Shown here: positions 1-12,560 of the stretch, in pieces
How the letters are laid out: each line of letters starts with the position of its first letter
Numbering within the stretch: the stretch's first letter is position 1
Origin: Trichopria drosophilae
Taxonomy: Eukaryota; Arthropoda; Insecta; Hymenoptera; Diapriidae
DNA length: 64,000 bases
Direction of reading: 5' to 3'
Assembly: GCA_030407085.1 (NCBI GenBank)
Contig: CM059585.1
Span: 96,504,501-96,568,500, forward strand
The notes under the pieces: generated by a model
Told to the model about the DNA's origin: nothing
Database searches by the model: none
The model's input: only the letters and a program-made list of their open reading frames with translations
Translations under genes and position numbers: made by a program

Positions 1-535
1 TTTTTTAATTTCCAAGTCCACCACATTGAATCCGCCATTATTAACATCGTCAAATATATTAAAAAGTGAAAAGGAATATTTAATAAATCTAAATTTTACA
101 TTTTAAGACAAAAATTTAAATTGGTGTCTATTTATTTCAGAAATATTTAGGAAAAACGTACATTTTTAGACAGTTTCACACTTTTCCGCTATTTTTAATA
201 GGATAAACTGAATGGAGTTGAATAAAAAAATTTTCCCCTTAAACTGCAACTTATTTCTCCACGTTTGTCCATAGTTTGGAATGGATCGCCATCTATTATC
301 CATTTGTACAAAATTGCAAAAAAAAATTGTTCGATTTTTCGACACTTTTGCAGGTAAAATCCGCCATATTGTTTTTCTGCAGCAAGGAATCGCAATTTTG
401 ACCATATAAATCGATAGAGCGTACTCAAAATTAGCAAAGTAAGTTGATTCCATTATGATATTTTAAATTTTGGAATCGCTAGAAAACTGTGAAAAGGAGC
501 TAAAAATCTGGTCATCTTGGACGTTAATGGGTTAA
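1..535. repeat. Dispersed repeat fragment ending in TTAA
   Basis: AT-rich DNA with no believable gene; the short open frames here do not look like protein. It ends at 520-535 with CGTTAATGGGTTAA. The same terminus closes the inverted-repeat element at 57537-58310, and a diverged version lies near 5490-5505. A CCATATTG motif of the ATGGCGG repeat family lies near 365. The left end is outside the window or decayed, so the boundaries are uncertain. Confidence 0.45.
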
Positions 536-619
536 ACAAGTACTATTTATTAAGAAGAAATAAAATTGTTGGATATAAGATACCCACCTCTTTTTGCTGT
601 CAAGATTAGGTTATTCTGA

Positions 620-1120
620 TGCCTTATCGATTCTATCACTGAATCGAAGATAACGTCGACTCTGCCGTCAATGACAGTATCTTGTCACGTGCTAAGTGTC
701 ACTGCCAAACGTTGTCGTTTCCTTACATGTTTATCTTTTTCCGTCATCAAAAAAAGTGGAGAGGGCAGAAAACAAAATATCTCTTCAGAAGCAATATACA
801 TCAGATCTCGAGGTGAAATGGGAACAGTAAGAAATGGTTCGATACTCTCGATTCGGACAATTAGTCGAAACTCGACTGGACCGAAAAGAGAAAATTCGCA
901 ACTCGATCCTCGAACATGACTTTCGGAAGATTATACGAGAGATCAGTCGTATTTTTCGACCTTCGGCGATATTTGATATCGATATATATATGCTCTGGTT
1001 TTAACCCATTTTATCGCACGATAAGGCCGATGAAAATCAATGTTTATCGAAGGCGTTACTTACCAAAAGCCGGTTTCCAACATATGACATGGGTTAATTG
1101 TTCAAATATTTAATCGCCCC
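620..1120. promoter_or_regulatory. CpG-rich block, possible Clic promoter or enhancer
   Basis: This block is richer in CG dinucleotides than the flanking AT-rich DNA. It carries many TCGA, ATCGA and GATA-like words, and a TATCGATA site at about 976-983 that matches the insect DREF (DRE) core. It lies upstream of the Clic exon at 3628. A short ATG-led segment with a strong GTAAGT donor follows at 1200-1220. Promoter activity is inferred from composition and motifs only; an enhancer or an old repeat would also fit. Confidence 0.35.
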
Positions 1121-2216
1121 GTTATTTTTGTAGGTGTTAACGACGTCGATACTACTGATTTTTACACATAATTAGCTGAGCAAACAATGCGATAACAATA
1201 TGGAAGTATCAGTTGTTTATGTAAGTGGGAAGTGCTTTCTAAATTTATGATCAAGGTCGGAGACACTGATTGCAAATAGCAAAATGTTTTATTAATTACG
1301 CATGCCCAGCATCGCTTTCAGCACCAAAAATCCGTTAGGAAATGGTACTGCGATTGTCAAAGGCAAACAAAAAATGTTGTCGATCAGTGTAATTTATTTC
1401 CACAATTTTTTCTTAGTTATACAACAATTACTATGGTTACAGGTGACTAGCACTAGTTAGTCCAGTCATTACTTTTCAGCACTATATACCGTATAGAAGC
1501 ATAGCTTACAATTAGTAACATAATCTATTCTCTATTTGAATGTCATTTTAGCTTCTTTATAGACATCGTCAAGTTCACTTCATCCTATTTATTTTCTATT
1601 GAGTTCCATGGATGAATAAAATGTATTTTATAGATCCAGGTTTTAAACGGTTGACCTATTCCTACTAATTTGATCCTAATTGCATGAAACATTTCAAACG
1701 GTAAACTTCCGGTAATCATAATATCGCATTTCACCTATTATAAAAGTGACACCAAAATATTAACTCATCGTCGCCTAGTCATCTATCACGAACAATGACT
1801 TGGTAAAAATTTACCCCTCGGTTTATTATACCAAGTCCCTGCAAATATAATAGCTTACTTAACCTTTATGGTTTACTAAAATTAATCCTCATATTTTCCA
1901 GTACAATAAAAAATTATAGATAAATACACGGATAGATATGTATGTTGAGATTTATAAAACTTATTGTAATATTTGCAATAATTATCGTTTGGAAAATTAA
2001 TCATTGAATTAATTAATATCCTATTTGTATAAATTCAGTGAAAATAGCATCCCGACAGAAAAAGAGAAGATCAACATCGGTCATATTTAAAAAAAAATAT
2101 CTAAGTAAGGTCCTAATTTTGAGACAATCCAGAACCAAAATTAGACGAGTCTAAAACCAAAAGTAGATCTTAATCTAATTAAGAATTTATCATTTTTTGA
2201 ATGCATTACAAAAAAA
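1121..2216. other. Noncoding DNA upstream of Clic
   Basis: Apart from the 21-nt candidate exon at 1200-1220 (see findings), nothing coding is visible. The sequence is AT-rich with no clear repeat termini. Confidence 0.4.
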
Positions 2217-2291
2217 AGCTTGCCACTAGGTGGAATCGAACCCCAGACCGTTCGGTAGCAATCCGCGCCCCTAACCACTCGGCCACGCTTT
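2217..2291 (-). pseudogene. tRNA-Ser-like relic
   Basis: Read on the minus strand this has an A-box-like GTGGCCGAGTGGTTAGG and a B-box-like GGTTCGATTCC at tRNA-like spacing, followed by a T run. The A-box side resembles eukaryotic tRNA-Ser. The 5' and 3' acceptor strands do not pair, so it is more likely a tRNA pseudogene or tRNA-derived SINE head than a working tRNA. Confidence 0.55.
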
Positions 2292-3336
2292 TTGCTGTTG
2301 TCATTTGCATAGCTAATTAATATTCGCTACCATGATTCGATGAAAAAAATGGTTTTATCTGTAGTGTTTTAACAAATTACATGTGAAAATAGATTAAAAA
2401 GATGAGCGATATAAAATTTCAGAAAATTGTTCCAAACTATCCTATAACTCCTTTTTTTCCGTGTAACTATGAAAGAATTACGACTAGCTAGAAAGACAAT
2501 AGTTTTTCAATCTTCGATGTTTTAAAGTTTCAGAAATTGCGAAAACACAAACAACAAGGGTAAAAATGAGATGTGTTTTGAATTGTAAACGTCAGATGTC
2601 TTACAAGGATAGTGCCATTAATTTTATGCTGAGTAGGAAGTCAGAATGTTATGGATTCTGTAGTTAAAAATTTTCAATTTCAAAGGATATGTAACGTATG
2701 TAATATTCTACATACTCAAGCGTCAAACCAAACGTCATCTATGTTATTTTGAATAATGGTACGAGAAAGAGAAAGCAGGTGACTGTGCCAATTCATTCAA
2801 TGGAAAAACGCCTATGAATAATCAGTATTTTTAATTTTATAATGTGATATATCACTTCATACTATTTCAGCATTATTATGCGAATATCGTAATTTTAGAT
2901 ATTGCTAGTTTAGATTAATTCTGTTATTCCTTCGGTTTCTCAACTATCACGCTCGTAATTAAGTAAAGAATCGTGTTTCCGGAAATGCGTTTTTTAGAAA
3001 TCTCTTATAACGTTCGGTTTTTAAATAAACACAATTAACACAGCTCCAACTTGTTAGATTTGTTTTTATTTTAAATAACATTATTCTTGTTGAGTGCTGC
3101 ATTGAGATCTGTCTATTTTCTTTGTAAAAGAATGATGAACAAAAACACTTATGCACGCTAATATTTAAATTTTTTCTGGCGATCTTATTCTCAACTAAAA
3201 AAGATTTCACAATTAAGAATAATTTCAATGCTATTGGAAAAAATATTAATTTTCGCGATTGCTTTATAAATGTAATTTTTTTGCGATTTTTTAAAAAAAT
3301 TTTTGTTATTATTAAAAAAAAATGAGTATTAAATTC

Positions 3337-3393
3337 GATGCACCAGGACTTGAACCCAGGATCTTTCCATAAAGATGGGCCGAGCCGCTCGAG
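3337..3393 (-). pseudogene. tRNA 3'-half-like relic
   Basis: On the minus strand a T-arm can be drawn: five pairs closing the loop TTCAAGT, inside the B-box GGGTTCAAGTCC. A possible anticodon arm lies upstream. No matching 5' acceptor strand is present. It lies 235 bp before the first visible Clic exon and is probably SINE-derived. Confidence 0.4.
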
Positions 3394-3627
3394 TTTTTTT
3401 TACCAAAGTTCATTTTCACAAAAAACAAACTTTATAATGTATATAAATAAACTATATAAATATATAATATGAAAATCTTTTTTCAGAATATTTATGCTTA
3501 TTTCGATTATAAATACACTGGTTTTAAGATCATAAGATAACCATGGATTTATATGACGACTTTAGATGTAAGCTGTAATTTGATGCGTTTCAACGCCTAA
3601 CCATTTAATTTGTTTGACTTTCCATAG

Positions 3628-3933
3628 GCATCAACTATCGATGGTCGCAGGAAAGGGGCATGTCTGTTCTGTCAAGAGTACTTCATGGATCTTTACCTAC
3701 TTGCCGAGCTTAAGACGATCGTATTGAAAGTGACGACCGTAGACATGCAAAAACCGCCGCCAGACTTTCGCACTAACTTCCAGGCGAGTCATCCACCAAT
3801 TTTAATCGACAAGGGTGACGCAATTCTCGAAAACGAAAAGATCGAGCGATATATCATGAAGAACATACCCGGAGGTCACAATCTGTTCGTTCAAGACAAA
3901 GAAGTGGCCAATTTGGTCGAAAACCTCTTCAGC
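3628..3933 (+). CDS. Clic: Chloride intracellular channel (Clic), thioredoxin-fold exon
   Basis: This internal exon encodes 102 residues of a CLIC-family protein, the glutathione-transferase-fold group whose members act as soluble redox proteins and can associate with membranes. It starts after a TTTCCATAG acceptor and ends before GTAAGT; both ends are phase 0. The translation opens ASTIDGRRKGACLFCQEYF. The C-x-x-C motif (CLFC) is the redox site of the family, and the HPPIL segment carries the conserved cis-proline of the thioredoxin fold. The stretch up to EVANLVENLFS completes the N-terminal domain and matches the insect Clic length. The extreme N-terminus is encoded upstream, either outside the window or in an exon I cannot place with certainty. 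Reading past the donor only adds a short tail before a stop. Confidence 0.95.
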
Positions 3934-4284
3934 GTAAGTTTCAGACCGGGAGTCTACAAGAACTAAAAAAAATTACGACGAAATTGATAATATTTAAAAA
4001 TATTCTAAAGTAGACATTTTGGATGTAGACCTAATCAGCTTCCATAGATCAGAGTCTGGAATGTAACGTTTGATCGCACTATAAGTTGATCAGACTCTTT
4101 TATGTCACGAGCTATAAGAAATTTCAGATTTTTGGGAATGTGTCGACTAGTAAAATCACTATTTTTAAAACAGATTCTATTAATACAGTAATAAAGTTAA
4201 CGCCTGTATTTTTTAAAATCCTCTGACTAAACGTGTAGAGATACGACTGTCAAATTTTATGTATTATAATTTAATTATTTTCAG

Positions 4285-4611
4285 AAATTGAAGCTGTTAT
4301 TATTAAACGCAAAAGATAAGGATAAGGATCCGAAGTCTTCGTCTCTGATGGCTCATCTGCGTAAGATCGATGAGTACCTAGGTCGCAAAGACACGCGTTT
4401 CCTCACAGGTGACACAATGTGCTGCTTCGACTGCGAGCTGATGCCACGTCTTCAGCATATAAGGGTCGCCGGCAAATACTTTGCGGATTTCGAGATCCCA
4501 GACACCTTGGTGCATCTTTGGCGGTATATGTACCACATGTACAAGCTCGACGCCTTTTTCGAAACCTGTCCCGCTGACCAGGACATCATTAACCACTACA
4601 AGTTGCAACAG
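4285..4611 (+). CDS. Clic: Clic, helical GST-C domain exon
   Basis: The second visible exon (109 codons, phase 0 at both ends) begins after TATTTTCAG and ends before GTGAAC. It encodes most of the all-helical C-terminal domain of the CLIC fold. The first part is a charged, variable segment (KDKDKDPKSSS), typical of the loop between domains. The highly conserved block with TGDTMCCFDCELMPRLQHIR and then AGKYFADFEIP follows. The exon ends in the helix PADQDIINHYKLQQ. It is separated from the previous exon by a 351-bp intron and from the last exon by an intron of about 12.1 kb. The paired Cys residues are kept, and there is no frameshift or stop, so the gene appears intact here. Confidence 0.95.
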
Positions 4612-4689
4612 GTGAACATTTTTGTTTTTATTTAAAAAAAAGCTCAAAACGGTGTCTCAATTTTAATGGCGTTTACAACTTTTCAAAAA

Positions 4690-4756
4690 AAATTAGAGCC
4701 GAACTAGAGAAATTGACTTGAACCCGGGACCTTTCGATTGTCAGTCGAATGCTGTG
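4690..4756 (-). pseudogene. tRNA-Val-like relic
   Basis: On the minus strand a perfect 5-bp anticodon stem (TTCGA/TCGAA) closes a 7-nt loop CTGACAA, which has the invariant T33 and anticodon GAC. It is followed by the B-box-like GGGTTCAAGTC. The T stem and acceptor are degraded. The core is homologous to the tRNA-like loop of the hairpin at 49361-49496, so both belong to one tRNA-derived family. Confidence 0.5.
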
Positions 4757-5299
4757 TTTGATGTAGTCATCTTTGCATTGAAAGAACAAATAGTAGTGTT
4801 AACAGCAAAGCGAGTTCTTCGTATATATTATTATTTCTAAATTACTCAATAATCTTCTGTGGGTACTGAAGTTGATTTTGTCATTTATAGCTAAAACAAA
4901 AAGTTTCAAAAAACTAGAATGCAATTAGTTGAATCCAAGTGAGAGTGAAATAAGTATTACAAGGGATAAAGATACTTTAAATTCTGGTTTTCTTTTTTAA
5001 ATTTTCTTTAAAGACTAAGCAGTTATTAATTTAATTGAAGACATAATATGTTAAACATATTTTCAAGAAGAGAAACGTTTCTGTTTGCTGATTTAAACAA
5101 AACACACTGCAAAATTGCATTTTTAGAAGTAGAAGTTCACAATCTCGAGGATGGGACAATAATAACCAATTTGTACCATAAAAAGAATTTTGAGCTTCTA
5201 GGCGCCATTTTGGAAACTGCCATCTTGAATTATGAATACAGATATGGTACATTTTAATTCTGAGGGTCCGTGGAAAGTAATGTTTTTATGAAAAACCAA

Positions 5300-5505
5300 A
5301 TGTAACCATGTTTTTTTAACAGAAAAACGCGTATAACTTTTTTGCGGTTCATTTTATCGAAATTTTATTGACAAATTCTGAAAGAGCATATAATTTTACG
5401 TTAGAAACAGTAGGGCTCGAATTTTTCTAAAGGCATTTATATACAAATTATCGATGTTCAAACTAACACTAAAAATCCGTCCGTCTGAGCGTTAATGGGT
5501 ATAAA
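5300..5505. repeat. Dispersed repeat with GAGCGTTAATGGG end
   Basis: Shares the AATTCTGAAAGAGCA-like core and the GAGCGTTAATGGGT terminus with the element at 57537-58310. It looks like a diverged, truncated relative. Confidence 0.5.
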
Positions 5506-5626
5506 TACACATTCAAATCTCCGATGGGGAGAAATGAATCAAAGATTCTGCAGGGTGGGAATGGAAGGTTTTCCGCCTTGTTCTCCATTAAGGAGTATTT
5601 GGGGTTTATTTTCCTTTTTTTCGATC

Positions 5627-5694
5627 GTGTAAATAGATGCTTGTAACTAAATTGTCATCGGTCCTGATGAAGACCCACAAGAGGTCAAAACGCA
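5627..5694 (+). ncRNA. Hammerhead-like relic, possibly from a Penelope-like element
   Basis: Contains CTGATGA at 5664-5670, then a 4-bp stem GACC/GGTC (5672-5675 and 5683-5686) and an A-rich stretch where the GAAA core is expected. Flanking GTGT/ACGC and GATG/CATC segments could form stems III and I. The core is defective: the first G of GAAA is A, and an extra A follows CTGATGA. It can at best be an inactive relic. Penelope-like retroelements are known to carry such motifs; a chance hairpin is possible. Confidence 0.25.
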
Positions 5695-6269
5695 GACAAA
5701 TGCACGAAATTTACCAAAAATCGGATTTTTATTTTACCACTCTCCAAAATAAATTGAAAAAACGAAAATTTGAGGGAAAATCGCGTAACTAAATTTTAAT
5801 GTAAAAGCCGCATAAAATTTAAAAAGTGAGGAAAATATATTACATATGAAACTATAAATACATTTTTCTCGCGCGTTTTCCAAACATTTAATAACGTGAT
5901 TTATGCAAGTCACTACAGATTTGGCCGTCTCCTTATTTTAAGTCGTGAAATTCATCAGTTACGGTAACTAAAATTCAGTAAGTGAAATATAGATCACTAT
6001 AAGTAAGTGACTGAGAAATGGACTAGATTGATGCAGCAACTTTCCAAACTCTTTTATCTATATTAATTTTTTATGAGATCAGGATTTCCTGCTGTCCACA
6101 ATTAAAAACGCTTGAAAGTCCATCAAGCATAAAATACAAAATATAATTGAAAATATATTGAACTAAATCACCCAATGGACAATAAAACTCCTTTCACATT
6201 GTTATAAATTTCTATTTTTGTATTAAAAATAATAATTGATTTGAAATCTATGTACATGGCCTAAATCTG

Positions 6270-6510
6270 CCTGGTACTCGCCTAATCCACGTAGATAGAG
6301 CACTCATGGTCGATTAAGGTGCGGTGCCTGTAACGGGATTTGTCGAGGTGCGCAAGAAGCCCATTTACAGAAACGGCCATGCCGAATCACCATAAAGTCG
6401 GTCAAGTTCGCGAAGATTGACAGGATTGAAAATGGAAACGCCATGTGCTGCAGTCGAGGATTTGTACTCAAATCCAGGATGCATCAATCACTCAAAATGA
6501 ACCTTGTGTC
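6270..6510. other. GC-richer unexplained segment in Clic intron
   Basis: A block with many CG dinucleotides inside very AT-rich DNA. All frames are interrupted. It could be an old retroelement fragment or a conserved noncoding element. Confidence 0.3.
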
Positions 6511-9359
6511 AATAAACGTGACAGTATTTATTCAATTGCTAAACATCGGGTAAAAATAAAAAAGTTATCTCTTATTTCAAAATTCTTTCGATTGTTTCTG
6601 AGCCCGTGTAAATAATTAATCGAATTTTTAGATCATTATTATTAATTAATAAATTAAAGTTTTGTTATCGAGTGTTGTGTTTAAAACAGAAATTAAAAGT
6701 CGCTTTTATAATTGGTCAGTGAATAATCAATAATTAATTAAAATTCAAAAATTTAACGATTTCGGTAATTTATAACGTTCTTTTTTTCAATGTCGATATA
6801 TCCATTTTTCTTTTTTAATAATCAATATGTCCAGAAACTTGATCCTTTTATTATTTTCCAGTTCCTTTGTAAAGGTGGACCCTTTGATTTTTTAAAACTA
6901 TTGAACTAATTTATTGTATTTTTCTATGTAATATCTTAATTATCACTAAAATTAGAAGAATATCGCAAAAAATATCAGATAGTTCGTTATTCCAAATAGT
7001 GAAAGGAATGTGTCTAGGAAAATCTTTGCAGTTTATAAGGAATCATCATTTAATTTATAGTTTACGCAACATTGTCAATGATAAAGTGGTCATGAAACAC
7101 GATGATGGATGATTACGGCCGATGATTGGTGATGATATAAATTGACAACTGACAATGATAACTGCCTATTATCATTTGACATGATCCATTTTATTCACCC
7201 TCATTTTCATTATTAAATACTTTTGTATTACCGATTGGCAATCTCAATCAGATAATGAAACTAGTGTGCTCTGAATGAAACAATTTAGTTATTACTAGTC
7301 GCGAATTTAGTCGCCTTAATAATTACTTCTCAAGTTGAACAGATGAAGTATGGTAATGGTTTCATTATAATCTAAATTAATTAATTATTAAAAAAATGTC
7401 TTAGCATAATGTTCATAATACTAATTTAAATCCTTATTCCAAAATAAAGAAAGTAAAAAAATAAGATTTAAATTTTAGAAATTTAGAAAAAGATTTTAAA
7501 AAATGGTTAAATATAGCGTAGGCAATTTTACAAAAAAAAGAAAGAAAAAAGAAACAGAAAATTCTTACCATTATTTTATTATTAGACAAATAATAATTCA
7601 ACCAAGTTTGTACATTTTTTATGATTATTGAAGAATTCCTTTGTTGAAAAAGTAATAATGTGGGCAGCTCTAACGAGTTGTTTTAAATCAACTTTGAGGT
7701 ATGGCCGCTAGAGTGCGATCGCGACTTATCTAGTTCTTGTCACCTCTCGATACTGTAATGCGTTACAAAATCAGTGTAGCTATTTAATGTTACTCGGAGT
7801 GAATAGTTTATAATGTACAATGTTTTTAAGCGGTCAGATATTACATAATTGGCAGAACATCTTTATAATAAATTCTCACATAAAATTTGGACCACTCCGT
7901 TCCAAAGAGGACAATTAAATTAATTTAAATATTTGGCATATAAATAACATTTAAAATTGTCAAACATTTACAATCACAAAATTTAAAAGTTAAGTTTGTA
8001 AATTTAGATGACTATTAAAAAATTATTATTTGTTTATTATTGTGAGCTTCATTTTAAAAAAATCTATTTTTTTTTGTTTACGAAAATGAAGGCTAAATCC
8101 AAACATTTTGAAAAAATAATACCATTACTTTTTATTTTAACATTACTTTATATTAAAATTTAGTATTTAAAATCGAATGAAATGAAAATGTATTGAGTCA
8201 GTTTAAAATTCTCTGCAGAGAATAAAAAATAATAGAAATTATCAGCATAAAAGATACGATCCATCGTTTAACATTATCTCGTATGATATATTAATGGTAT
8301 AATATTTTATCTATTATTCAAAGAATCCCCAAGGTATTCAAGAACGACATATTAACTGGTTTATGATGAGTAAGTTAAGGTTGAGAAAGGTCACGTTGTT
8401 ATTATTTAAATTGCATTCAAATCGATATGTTTTTACGTTCGTTTCGCAAAATTGATATCTCTTTGTATCGTATTTCTGTTGCCGTTGATTTTTTTAAGGA
8501 ACTGAATATACTTAAATTACGAATGGATGGCTATATTTGAATATCATCCGCTCATGATGTCACACGGTGTCATGGTCATGTTTTCCTTTTTATTGATGCA
8601 ATACAATGTTGATAAACTCTGAATAATTTCAGTGGGCAACTTCCTCTCCTCATTTGCAAGTTTTTTAAACGATAATTAAAGATATACTTTATTTTGGTGG
8701 TTTAAACGAATCATTTTTCCTTTATATTGAATTCATTTTAAGAATTGAATAAATTATTAACAGTAATATTGTAAGATAACGGATGTAATGTTTTCCAGTG
8801 CTATGAGTTTTTTCATGAGTGAAATTCAATGTTTTTAAAACATGGAAACTTAAAATATTATATTTTTCTTTTTTAAATTTATCCATTTGTTTAAATTATA
8901 AAGTTTATATCAGTATATTATGTTTATATGCAGAAAATATAATATATTACTGAATTGTGTTTTAAATATGCGAACAATATTATGTACCAACATTTTTTTC
9001 TCAGTTTTTTATATTTACGGTAGATTTTTTAATTTACTATAAGCATATTTATATTTTCAAGACTCTTTGAAGTCTAAGTTACTAAAACTCAGTAAAAAAT
9101 GGGATTAATTTATTTATTTATATATTTATCCTAAATAATTAATGTGAAAAAATTTTCTCCGAAGTTTCTATATTTTTTCATAGATTCTCCATATATTTTT
9201 AGAACATGTTTTTTTCTCAGAATTTTTGAAACGTCAGTTGTTAAAAAAAAAAAAAAACGAAAAATAACGGAAAACGATTTTTTTTAACCATTTAAAGCGA
9301 ACATTTTTCGTTTCGCGGAAAACAATTGAGATTTTTCACTGGGGTGTTTTTACGATTGC

Positions 9360-9560
9360 TAATCAAGAATCTGACCTCACTTTCTTAAAATTCGAAATGG
9401 CGGATTGAAGATGGCGGTCCTAGATATAAAGAATTGTTTGAGAAGAAACTTGATACTCTAGAGTTTTTAGGGTCGTAGATTATAAATCTGAAAATGGATT
9501 CACGATCAACGGCTTTAAAAACCCACCCATATGCGCCTTATTTTCTAGGAATTGGATAGA
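9360..9560. repeat. ATGGCGG-family repeat fragment
   Basis: Shows the ATGGCGGAT...ATGGCGG pair, the upstream AATCTGA and the TTTTTAGGGTCG words that recur at 12.9, 15.1, 53.7, 57.4 and 63.9 kb. Confidence 0.55.
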
Positions 9561-12099
9561 TACATTTTCTAGCAACACATTCTTAGTGTAAAATGTGATA
9601 TTTTTTTATATTTGCGCATTGATATCAATAAATTTTCTGATAACTATATTCATTTACTATACAATTCATTAACTATACGTAATTTTAGATTGGCATGATG
9701 CTGTATCGCATTTATATACAAAATCTCAGAAAATTAAATTAAACTGACAAAAAATACTAATAGTGCTGTTCTATATAGCATTGTGACGTAAACGATTACG
9801 ATTATTTATTATTTTTTCATTATTATTTGTTATATTTGTTTTTATGAACATATTTTGATGGATAATTAAAACATTTATCCTCCAATTTAAATTTATTAAA
9901 ATTAAAATCTTTGGACTATCGATGATTTAAAAAATTTGTTCAGTAGAATAATATGTCCTTCAAATGGTTTGAACAATTATTTGATAACATTTAATTTGTA
10001 TAGATTTGTGAAACCGTCAAAAACGTTTATTAACTATTATTATTTCTCGAAAAATAAATGATCATCTTGAAATAAGTGAGTGCTGTTGAAAATATAAACA
10101 TTATAATTTGTATGGTCGTTCAGAACAATCGTAATTCGCTTTTCTTTTGCAAATATGATTAATATGCTCTCTTGTGATTTTTTGTTCATTTCCTTCATGC
10201 CTGTGCTCTCCCGCTGATCGTACAATCAGTTTGCTATTTGCACATTTGCAGCGTACTTATTTGCAACACACAATTTTAGCGTGCAGTTCCACCGGCATTC
10301 GCCATTAGCTAGGTCACTTTTTTTATAAAATTTATTTTTCTTATCAATTATGAACAGTTGCTTCCCGCCTTTACTGACTCCAAAATACATTATTTTAGGA
10401 GTTAAATAAAAGAAATTTTGAAGAAAAAATTACTTACAAAATGAATTTTAACAATAATGACACTCCGCAGTTTTTTTTAATAATTTGAAAATAGTTTTAT
10501 CAACTGACTTTTTCCAAATTTACTTTAATTAACAGCTATATTTAGGTAAAAATTCACTTTTTTTTTTTTTTTGTTTATCACTTTTAGAGATTTCAAAAAC
10601 AAATTAAGCATTTTTTAAATGTTGTACTTTATTTGGTGTTATTATTATTACTATTTTTACTATTATATACGTATAAATTAGTGTAGATTAGCTGAAGTAC
10701 ATAAAAATGTATCAAATGAAATTTATGCAAGTTTAGTCCAAGTATTTTAAGTAACTAGTTACTATTATAAATATATTACTCCTCTAATTGTAACAAAAAT
10801 ATTATATTGTTCATAAATAAAAGTACAATCGTATTGTCGTGTATATTTTAAGATACATTCCTCGCGATAACACGATAAGGTTGTTCGATAGTCCATAAAT
10901 AAATTTAATCTACGCTTACAAATGAACATATAGTGGATTATTCTGCGATTTATTAACTTCTCTTATTGACATTATTACGACGTGCATCATATCTCAAAAC
11001 TTTATGAATTTCGTAAAATGTTTAAAGCATTATAAACGGCTCATGAGAGAAACAATTTCGTACGGTATCACACATCCCAAATATAAAAAGACACAAGGTT
11101 GAAATAATTCTTTCTGACAGATAGATCGATGCTATTTACGAAGTAATTGAGGTAATTCTATGTCAGTAGTTTACATTGAAAATCGAATTGCATAAGTGAT
11201 ACTTATTATGTCTATGACCCCTGACCAAGTCAAGTGAATAATGACTGCAAATAGTACGGTTTAATAGGGCGAACCGTGATCCTGACATTATCGACTAGGA
11301 ATTATTGAAATTTCATAATTTAGTCAGTTAAGATGGTTAGTCACCTTGAACTAAAATTTGATTCGTATCAAAAGTAAATTAATAAACACAAATATTACAT
11401 TCAAACAAATTTCAAATGTCGAAAAAATTAGTGGAATTAATAATGGAAAAGATTTAATGCAAATATTGAAGTAAAAAAAAAGAAATATGGTTTTTAGTTG
11501 GGTCTTTTTCTAATCTCTATTCGAATGTTCACGATATCTGTTTTATCTTTAAATATTACGGCTAGTTCCAGTATTTTTCAAGTTCTTGATAAGCATTGTT
11601 AAGTAAGTTAATAACCACAATGTCTTGTGGTCTTTATGCGTTTCTTTTGCAGTATCTATATATGCAAAATATATTTACGACTGTTGATTAGACTAATGAC
11701 TTGATCATTTATTACTCTATACATTAATAATGTAATGAAAATGGGAATATTTAAAGATATCTTTCTAAATTTGTTTATTTTGTCGTTTCCATGTTTTTTT
11801 TTATGATGGCAAAAACGGATCTATAATCAGAGTAAATTTTTTGTTATTAAATAAAAATTGAATGGAAGTCAGATTCGAACTGAAAAGAAAAAACTTATTT
11901 TTCCTAAATTTCTTAATTACTTTCCATGTTCAGACATTTTTCAAATTTTCTTTGGTTACTGTACTCGAGAGTTCACGAGACACTTTTCTAGAAGGCATGT
12001 AAGAATTTTGGAATTGTTTGGGATGTCTAAAAAATAATTTCACCAGTCATTACCCTTGTAATATTTAGAACATTGTTTCGTGCCGTAATATCCAATATT

Positions 12100-12560
12100 T
12101 TATGAACTTTCGATTTCCTCAAGACACGTTTCATGAACATTGCATTATTTACGCTCGATCACGGAACAAGGCGTAAAACATCTGACGGATACGCTAATGA
12201 AAGAAGTCCGCGTCCAGAAGAATTTGCATGAATTTGTAAACTAACTACCGTACTCGATTATTATGCACATTCCCATAAAGTTAATTCCAAAGCACTTCCT
12301 GCAGTGAAAGTATGTCGGGATTAATCTTTACGCGAAACCACTACGACTCTTATGCCGCGATTTTCTCTTTCTTTTAAGAACAATGGGGAGCGAAGCTATT
12401 ACATTATTTTATCTAACGACGATCGCCTAAACGTACGGGGTAAATGCTTTCGGAAGTTTCGGATATTATTTTCCGTTTGCGTTTATAGATGGTTTAGAAA
12501 GCAAGAGGGTGTTGTTTTCATGAAATGAATAGCTTCTGAAAATGTTTACTGTTCATTCTA
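12100..12560. promoter_or_regulatory. CpG-rich non-repeat island in Clic intron
   Basis: About 450 bp with many CG dinucleotides and little poly-A/T, lacking any repeat seen elsewhere in the window and with no long reading frame. Such islands in insect introns are often conserved enhancers or alternative promoters. The function is inferred from composition only. Confidence 0.3.
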
